Assembly: GCF_034470605.1 (NCBI RefSeq) | Contig: NZ_JARGYT010000047.1 | Location: forward strand, 1-9,533 | DNA: 9,533 bases | Direction: 5' to 3' | Source: Cyrtobacter comes | GTDB taxonomy: Bacteria > Pseudomonadota > Alphaproteobacteria > Rickettsiales > Midichloriaceae | Shown: positions 4,926 to 9,533 of the stretch, piece by piece | Layout: each line of letters begins with the position of its first letter | How positions within the stretch are numbered: the first letter of the stretch is position 1 | Notes under the pieces: model-generated | Told to the model about the DNA's origin: nothing | Database searches by the model: none | The model's input: the letters and a program-made list of their open reading frames with translations, nothing else | Translations under genes and position numbers: made by a program

Positions 4926-6313
4926 TAGTCTGGCATATCTACATACATAAAGAGCTTAGAACCATCTCTTAAAACTGAAAAGGTGAATAACCTATCATTA
5001 CTCCTACATGCTTCCTCAAAATCCTTAACGTTTTTTATAGGTTTTTCATTTATCTCCTGTAGTATATCCTTAACTAATATACCAGCATAATCTGCCACCG
5101 ATCCCTTTTCCACATTACAAACAATAACCCCTACAGCAGCATCAGATGAGTTACGGTCAGACTGCACTAAGTCCCTAACTGATAACCCTGTCTCTTTATT
5201 AAAAAACGAAGAAGAACCCGTATCTTCAACATTCTTATGTGTCAGAGCATGAAATACCATCTCTTTACCTTTTCTAAAAACTTTTAGCTTCACCTTTTGA
5301 CCAACGCCAGAGGTGCTAACTAATTTTCTTAATCTGGATACACTATCTATGCTCTTGTCATTTACTTCAAGCACCACATCACCAGGCAGTAACCCAGCCA
5401 CTTGCGCCCCACCTCCTTTCAAAACCTTTACCACCAACACACCAGAAGATTTTGGTAACTTCATAGCTTCAGCTAACTTCTGAGTCACATCTCGCCCAAG
5501 TATTCCTATATAGCCATGCGAAACCTCACCATTTTCCGCTAGTTGCTTAACAACAGTAGAAACTACATTTGAAGGAATAGCAAAACCAACACCTATACTA
5601 CCACCTATACCTGGAGCAGAAGACATTAACGCAAAATTTACACCAATAACTTCACCATCAACATTAAGTGCAGGCCCACCAGAATTACCAAAATATATTG
5701 AGGCATCCGTTTGTATAAGATCACCAAAATGATACCCACCTATCTCTATATTTCTGCTTGTATTAGAAACAATACCAGCAGTAACAGTTCCATTAAGACC
5801 AAATGTACTACCTATGGCAATTAATATGTCACCAGCTTTGATTTTATCAGAATCTCCGAACGTTAAAAATGGAAGCTTATTTTTCGAAGTTATCTTAAGT
5901 AGCGCTATATCTGTAACGCTATCTTGCCCAACTAACTCAGCCTTCATTCTATTTTCATCACTTCCTATAGATACGGTTATCTCGCTCGCGCCAACTATGG
6001 TATGTCTGCTCGTTACTATTAGCCCATTCTCACTTATCAAAAACCCAGAGCCTTGAGCAAATTGCGGCCTCCTCTCCTGCTGCGTGTTATCACGCGGAAC
6101 TATTTGGCCACCAAAAATATCTCTAAATTCTTTTCTTATTTCTTCCATAGGGTCATACGCCTTTCTTTGTGCTATATCACCCCTTACGCGAACAGTAACA
6201 ACAGCCGGAAGTGCCTTTTCAACTATATGCGAATAGCCATGCACTGCCGCACTACAATCAGATAAAATAATAAAAAAGAGCAATAAATAAGAAGCAACAC
6301 CCCTAAGAAACAT
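4925..6313 (-). CDS. htrA: HtrA/DegP-type periplasmic serine endoprotease with two PDZ domains
   Basis: It is an envelope quality-control protease. From the ATG at 6313 it is 462 residues. A Sec signal peptide (MFLRGVASYLLLFFIILSDC, then SA) probably ends before AVHG. The trypsin-like domain has His104 (VTSRHTIVGA), Asp135 (TDIALLKI) and Ser211 (FGNSGGPAL). PDZ1 covers about 266-359 (YIGILGRDV, then GLLPGDVVLEVND) and PDZ2 about 374-459 (GVIVCNVEKG, then GILVKDILQEINEK). The frame is open to a TTG at 6361, but that start would put 16 residues before the signal peptide, so I prefer the ATG; neither has a clear Shine-Dalgarno site. The usual INPGNSGG before the active serine reads IYFGNSGG, and SPFG reads STFG, both near the oxyanion region. 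It overlaps xthA by one base. Activity is likely because the triad is intact. Confidence 0.94.
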   Translation of the reverse strand: MFLRGVASYLLLFFIILSDCSAAVHGYSHIVEKALPAVVTVRVRGDIAQRKAYDPMEEIRKEFRDIFGGQIVPRDNTQQERRPQFAQGSGFLISENGLIVTSRHTIVGASEITVSIGSDENRMKAELVGQDSVTDIALLKITSKNKLPFLTFGDSDKIKAGDILIAIGSTFGLNGTVTAGIVSNTSRNIEIGGYHFGDLIQTDASIYFGNSGGPALNVDGEVIGVNFALMSSAPGIGGSIGVGFAIPSNVVSTVVKQLAENGEVSHGYIGILGRDVTQKLAEAMKLPKSSGVLVVKVLKGGGAQVAGLLPGDVVLEVNDKSIDSVSRLRKLVSTSGVGQKVKLKVFRKGKEMVFHALTHKNVEDTGSSSFFNKETGLSVRDLVQSDRNSSDAAVGVIVCNVEKGSVADYAGILVKDILQEINEKPIKNVKDFEEACRSNDRLFTFSVLRDGSKLFMYVDMPD

Positions 6314-6746
6314 TCTCAAAATAAAAACCCTTGAAGACACATAACTAAATGTATACACCAATTACTATACCCATTCAATTACTTCATTATATATGATACA
6401 TCTTTTATAGCTTTTATTTGACCAATATGGCTTAGATTTTGTTATATATATAATTACTATTACTAAAAGATAATAGACAACAATTAATCAAATAGTTTTG
6501 TAAATTTGTTAACTAACTTAAAAATATAACCGTTAGCGACCAATCTTAATTAGAAAAATGAGACTCAGCTTGTTAGAGCGGGAAATTATTCTACAGATTT
6601 GATATATGGTGGCTTAAGCTAAATTAGCATAATAAAGCTAATAAGTTGTGTGCGCTATCTACGCCACCTTAAATAAAACAGACACAACACATTTATAAGG
6701 TTATAACACAATCATCTTAAAGGGCCTAAAAACCACTAAACTTAAT
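6314..6746. other. Intergenic region between htrA and the ankyrin gene
   Basis: No gene is visible. It must hold the htrA promoter or carry read-through from the ankyrin operon. A TATAAT-like box occurs on the minus strand near 6388-6393, but no matching -35 was found at normal spacing. No T-run terminator follows the ankyrin gene. The only clear structure is the inverted repeat at 6608-6668, listed separately. Confidence 0.5.
6608..6668. repeat. Nested inverted repeat between the ankyrin gene and htrA
   Basis: GGTGGC (6608-6613) pairs with GCCACC (6663-6668). Inside it ATTAGC (6623-6628) pairs with GCTAAT (6637-6642) around an 8-base loop. The GC-rich outer stem stands out in this AT-rich region. 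On the minus strand it would fold in the 3' tail of the ankyrin transcript or the leader of htrA. No T-run follows, so it is not a plain terminator; a small RNA, a processing hairpin or an element remnant are all possible. Confidence 0.4.
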
Positions 6747-8363
6747 TCATTGTTTCATATATGTCTTATCTAATACCATAGGTGTATCAATAATAATCTT
6801 TTTGGTATTTGTTGATGATTCATTCTGAGGTCTGGATAATTCGCTAATTAAACGCATTGTTAATTTATCATTAATCGCGCCAGCAATATCAAACACGCTA
6901 TACCCTCTATTGTTTTTTCTTTTTAAATCAGGGTTATATTCAAATATTAATTTTATTAAATCTATCAATCCATGTCTCACTGCTATCATTAATGGTGTAT
7001 TACCATCATCGTCACTGCAATTTACATCAGCCCCTCTTGCTAGCGCATCCTTTAAGCAGCCTTGCATGTTCATTATAGTACAACCAATTAATATTTGGTT
7101 AATACTAAATTCTTCTGGCATCGAATACATGGCAAAATTTTCCCTATCTCTAGATACATAATCAAATGGCCTCATAGCACGCGTATCCACAGCGCTTAAG
7201 TTACATCCAGCTTTTAGTAAAATTTTAAATGCCTCACGATTCTCTGTGATAGCTGCTATATGAAGAGCATTTTTGGCAGTATAGGTAATTTTATTAATAT
7301 CCGCCCCCTTTGAGATTAAGTATTGCATCGCCGATATTTTTCCCGCAGCTATTGCATACATCAGCGGTGTATGGCCATTAATATTATCTTGAGCGTTTAT
7401 ATCAGCTTTCTTATCAAGCAAAGCTTTAATAGCGCCTATATCACCTCTTGAAGCCGCAACAAATAATAATTGCGAATATTCATGTTGATAAGTATTTACC
7501 TGTATATGCTCATTTAGCTCCCTTTTTATCTCAAACCTTTTATTTAGTGGATTTTCCATGTTAGAAAAAATTTTACGTTGATTTATAGCAACTTCCATAA
7601 CTCTACTCTCTGATGATGAGGGCGCATCATCTACTAATTCAGTTTTAATATCAGGCTTATCCTCATTTTTAATTGGCTGATTTTTTTTAACCGAAGCATC
7701 AGAAGCTTTACTCACATCGGCTTTTTTTCTAGCAGGGGCAATTTTTCTATCTTTTGCTACCGTTTCCAGTGGCTTATCTACACCACTTTTCTCATTAGTA
7801 GATTGTACTTTTTGCTTAGAACTAGATTGTGGCACTAATTTTTTTCCATTTAAAGAAGCAATATCTTGATTAGGGTTTTTAGCATTTTTCGGAAGGTTAA
7901 TGTCACTACCTTTTATATTATCAAGCTGAGGGTTAGCTTTTTGTATATCGACCACATTGTTATTCTTTTGAATAGACTCTTTAGCATTACTCAGCTGCAC
8001 TGTCTCAGAAACATTATTCTCTAGATTTTTTATTTGTTCTCTATGAACAACAGTTAAATTTTCATCATTTTTTAAATCAGGGATCTTTAAATCTCTTACA
8101 TCTTGTATTGGAGCTATCTCTTTATTAACAGGATTTGTATTGATCTTTTCTTCATATGGACCGACAGGCTTATCTGTACTTGTCTTAGGTGTATTCGTAC
8201 CCACAAAAAAGTCGTCTTGAAAATCATTGCTAGAACTAAATTCAGAATTATCAAAATGTTGATCTATATTTTTTAGAAATTTATCATATTCTTCGTTAGA
8301 TAGTGCAAAAACACTATACGGCGAAATATAGATAAGCAAAAAGAACAAAAAACCGTAAATCAT
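6747..8363 (-). CDS. Secreted ankyrin-repeat protein
   Basis: The 538-residue protein has a Sec signal peptide (MIYGFLFFLLIYISPYSVFA, cleavage likely before LSNEE). A long low-complexity linker rich in Lys, Asn, Asp, Ser and Pro (about 25-290) follows, then ankyrin repeats. The clearest repeats are at about 297-327, 330-360 (GHTPLMYAIAAGK), 363-394 (NALHIAAITEN), 424-449 (GADVNCSD) and 454-485 (GNTPLMIAVRHG), with a degenerate last one to about 510. Ankyrin repeats bind proteins; in Rickettsiales such proteins are often host-directed, but no export route beyond Sec is visible, so it may act in the periplasm or outside the cell. The ATG shares one base with the stop of the preceding 97-codon gene (TAATG), with AAGGG nine bases upstream as Shine-Dalgarno site, so the two are co-translated. 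The name comes from the repeats; the function is unknown. Confidence 0.88.
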   Translation of the reverse strand: MIYGFLFFLLIYISPYSVFALSNEEYDKFLKNIDQHFDNSEFSSSNDFQDDFFVGTNTPKTSTDKPVGPYEEKINTNPVNKEIAPIQDVRDLKIPDLKNDENLTVVHREQIKNLENNVSETVQLSNAKESIQKNNNVVDIQKANPQLDNIKGSDINLPKNAKNPNQDIASLNGKKLVPQSSSKQKVQSTNEKSGVDKPLETVAKDRKIAPARKKADVSKASDASVKKNQPIKNEDKPDIKTELVDDAPSSSESRVMEVAINQRKIFSNMENPLNKRFEIKRELNEHIQVNTYQHEYSQLLFVAASRGDIGAIKALLDKKADINAQDNINGHTPLMYAIAAGKISAMQYLISKGADINKITYTAKNALHIAAITENREAFKILLKAGCNLSAVDTRAMRPFDYVSRDRENFAMYSMPEEFSINQILIGCTIMNMQGCLKDALARGADVNCSDDDGNTPLMIAVRHGLIDLIKLIFEYNPDLKRKNNRGYSVFDIAGAINDKLTMRLISELSRPQNESSTNTKKIIIDTPMVLDKTYMKQ

Positions 8364-8656
8364 TATGTGTTACCCTTCTTTTCCTTTAACACTTCACTTA
8401 ACGCCTCCTTAACAGCGTCTTTAATAAGTGCAGATAGTACAGTTTTGACCTCATCTGAGAAAAATTCAACATTAATATTGCTAAATTGTGGTGATTTATG
8501 CTTTTTTTCTTGAAAATCCTTATATTTCTCAGATCTCATGTCATCCTTTTTACCATGAGAAACTAGCTTTTTAAGCTCTAAAACATCAAACCGCATCCCA
8601 AAAAACGAATCACACCTTTTGAAAAGCTCCTTAACATCATTTACAGAATTACTCAC
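8363..8656 (-). CDS. Small charged helical protein, unknown function, coupled to the ankyrin gene
   Basis: The 97-residue protein is predicted from a GTG start (8656). It is rich in Lys, Glu and Ser and has no signal peptide or membrane segment. The N-terminus (VKELFKRCDSFFGMRFDVLELKKL) looks helical, the middle is disordered and lysine-rich, and the C-terminus (VKTVLSALIKDAVKEALSEV) forms an amphipathic helix suitable for self-association. I do not recognise a family; a loose resemblance to the C-terminal helices of PopZ-like proteins is too weak to claim. It lies first in a two-gene unit, its stop overlapping the ankyrin ATG by one base, with a good promoter at 8704-8732. An in-frame ATG at codon 21 is an alternative start, but GTG fits the leader better. 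A role linked to the ankyrin protein is inference from coupling only. Confidence 0.7.
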   Translation of the reverse strand: MSNSVNDVKELFKRCDSFFGMRFDVLELKKLVSHGKKDDMRSEKYKDFQEKKHKSPQFSNINVEFFSDEVKTVLSALIKDAVKEALSEVLKEKKGNT

Positions 8657-8703
8657 TTTTTTACTATATAAAATTACGAACAGCTAGAACAGATATAAAT
8701 CTA

Positions 8704-8732
8704 ATAATATCTTCTGTCCTACATCATTTCAA
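8704..8732 (-). promoter_or_regulatory. Sigma-70-type promoter of the 97-codon gene/ankyrin operon
   Basis: On the minus strand TTGAAA (8732-8727) is followed after exactly 17 bp by TATTAT (8709-8704). The predicted start near 8697 gives a leader of about 40 bases before the GTG at 8656. No operator-like palindrome overlaps it. Confidence 0.65.
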
Positions 8733-9094
8733 TTACCTATTAAAACTAAGCATCACTCAATAATCATACAATTAAAGCGCACAGTCAAATCAAGAAGAAA
8801 AAGAAGGGTTTATAACATTAATTGCATGCCACAGGCTACAAATAAAATATCATAGCTAGGTTTAAGGCCTCTTTATTTCAGCTTTTTGCAGTATATTTTT
8901 ATCAAATATTCCTCTTTTTATTCAGTTTAACCATCTCTCTCCTCCATGATTATATAGAACTCCATAGCAATGCTATATTTAGGCTACCTAAGGCCTTATC
9001 TCTATGCAAAATGTCTAATGTAAAGGTTATGAAAACAAAATAATTACACGTAAATAATATATTACTTATAATCGCACCTTTGATAAATAAAACC
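8733..9094. other. Intergenic region between the divergent promoters
   Basis: No coding frame or RNA gene was recognised. Small symmetric pieces occur: ATAGC and GCTAT around AAT (8964-8976), and the 10-bp palindrome TAAGGCCTTA (8990-8999), which shares TAAGGCCT with about 8872-8879. They may be regulatory sites but nothing ties them to a gene. Confidence 0.4.
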
Positions 9095-9111
9095 AGCGCA
9101 CATAACGCGCT
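9095..9111. repeat. Short GC-rich inverted repeat just upstream of a -35 box
   Basis: AGCGC (9095-9099) and GCGCT (9107-9111) flank ACATAAC, only 3 bp before the TTGCTA box at 9115. In such AT-rich sequence a GC-rich symmetric site at this place could be an upstream regulator site. Confidence 0.3.
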
Positions 9112-9114
9112 ATA

Positions 9115-9143
9115 TTGCTAACATGGTATTACCGCATTATGAT
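9115..9143 (+). promoter_or_regulatory. Sigma-70-type promoter of the 85-codon gene
   Basis: TTGCTA (9115-9120) and TATGAT (9138-9143) are separated by 17 bp. The expected start is near 9150, leaving a leader of about 27 bases before the ATG at 9177. Confidence 0.6.
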
Positions 9144-9158
9144 ATGCGCATATTATAA
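9137..9158. promoter_or_regulatory. Operator-like 22-bp palindrome over the -10 box
   Basis: The left half TTATGATATGC and right half GCATATTATAA are inverted repeats with one mismatch; the central 12 bases ATATGCGCATAT are perfect. The site covers the -10 box and the predicted start point, the classical place for a dimeric repressor. The regulator is not in the window, unless one of the downstream genes encodes it. Confidence 0.5.
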
Positions 9159-9176
9159 CATTAATAGATTATAACT

Positions 9177-9434
9177 ATGGAAAATAATTTTACAAAACAA
9201 AATGCTGCAGATGCTTGCATCATGAATGACGCGCAGACTAATTTTTTAAAAACAACCAAGATTCTGAAAACTGGTGTAAATTTTTGGGGTACCGGCGAAC
9301 AACCGAAAACTTATACTCACATTATTAATTCCTTGTATACTATAGGCAAGTCTTGTGAAACAAACGATATGCTAAACGCACTATCATCTTTAAATCAATG
9401 CTTAGGCACTGTTAACAAAGGTTTTGCCAAATAA
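9177..9434 (+). CDS. Small protein of unknown function
   Basis: The 85-residue product starts MENNFTKQNAADACIMND and ends LGTVNKGFAK. It is polar, with four cysteines (residues 14, 60 and 75 among them by eye, not exactly counted), one WGTGEQPKTYTH patch and a likely helical C-terminal half (HIINSLYTIGK, then DMLNALSSLNQCLGTV). There is no signal peptide, membrane segment or recognised motif. The ATG has no Shine-Dalgarno site, so initiation may depend on the short, A/T-rich leader. A promoter at 9115-9143 with a palindrome over the -10 box supports it as a real, regulated gene, and the next gene begins 36 bases after its stop, probably on the same transcript. I do not recognise a family. Confidence 0.6.
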   Translation: MENNFTKQNAADACIMNDAQTNFLKTTKILKTGVNFWGTGEQPKTYTHIINSLYTIGKSCETNDMLNALSSLNQCLGTVNKGFAK

Positions 9435-9457
9435 TGGAAAAGATGCAATATTATATT

Positions 9458-9462
9458 GGAGG
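9458..9462 (+). promoter_or_regulatory. Strong Shine-Dalgarno site for the last gene
   Basis: GGAGG lies 8 bases before the ATG at 9471. It is the best ribosome binding site in the window; most other genes here have none and depend on coupling. This settles the start of the partial gene. Confidence 0.75.
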
Positions 9463-9470
9463 CGATAAAT

Positions 9471-9533
9471 ATGGTATTTAGATGGATAAAAGGTTGTTTC
9501 CGATCGACATTAAAACGTTCAATGAATGGGTTT
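9471..9533 (+). CDS. Start of a rightward gene (partial, runs off the window)
   Basis: The 21 codons visible read MVFRWIKGCFRSTLKRSMNG and one more residue, open to the end of the window. The N-terminus is strongly basic (three Arg, two Lys before residue 17). The GGAGG site eight bases upstream makes the start firm. It lies 36 bases after the 85-codon gene and probably belongs to the same transcript. A 15-codon ORF (9434-9481), beginning in a TAATG overlap with the preceding stop, runs across this start and might couple the two. The family cannot be judged from this fragment. Confidence 0.65.
   Translation, partial: MVFRWIKGCFRSTLKRSMNGF

Noticed and set aside
4668..4928. Rightward ORF antisense to xthA, and similar rightward ORFs antisense to htrA (5814-6265) and to the ankyrin gene (6910-7161)
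   Set aside because: They lie opposite well-supported genes, have no ribosome binding sites or recognisable motifs, and are shadows of the real frames.

Overview
The window reads as a piece of chromosome from an AT-rich, obligately host-associated alphaproteobacterium of the order Rickettsiales. The signs are the strong AT bias, an HslV protease subunit with a Rickettsia-type core, a Sec-exported ankyrin-repeat protein, unlinked tRNA genes with encoded CCA, and long stretches of decayed transposon DNA. This assignment is inference from remembered family sequences; no database search was possible.

Layout: (1) 1-75 is the possible 3' end of a rightward gene. (2) 95-1119, leftward, is an alpha/beta-hydrolase (lipase-like) gene split in two frames. 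The break falls exactly on an in-frame A AAA AAG heptamer, the slippery sequence known from dnaX, so a -1 shift would restore a 341-residue protein. (3) 1120-2229 is a graveyard holding a 118-bp MITE-like repeat, an IS982-type transposase remnant and the tail of an IS1-type transposase. (4) 2230-2464 is a tRNA-Gly(GCC)/tRNA-Ala(UGC) unit with its promoter. (5) 2465-3492 is a second graveyard with an IS1 insAB remnant interrupted by a second MITE copy. (6) 3493-6313, leftward, is the compact cluster htrA-xthA-hslV (periplasmic protease/chaperone, DNA-repair nuclease, cytoplasmic protease). A third MITE copy supplies the last five codons and the stop of hslV, and hslU, the usual partner, does not follow. 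(7) 6747-8656, leftward, is a two-gene unit: a 97-residue charged helical protein, then a secreted ankyrin-repeat protein. (8) 8657-9176 is an intergenic region with divergent promoters. (9) 9177-9533, rightward, is an 85-residue unknown protein followed by the start of another gene with a strong Shine-Dalgarno site.

How the parts relate: htrA, xthA and hslV are tightly packed (TAATG overlap, then a 15-bp gap) and make sense as a damage/stress module. The ankyrin gene is coupled to its small upstream partner by another TAATG overlap and looks like a host-interaction locus. The 85-residue gene has a near-perfect 22-bp palindrome over its -10 box, which suggests repressor control. The most unusual points are the possible frameshift-expressed hydrolase and the short mobile repeat that now forms the end of hslV.
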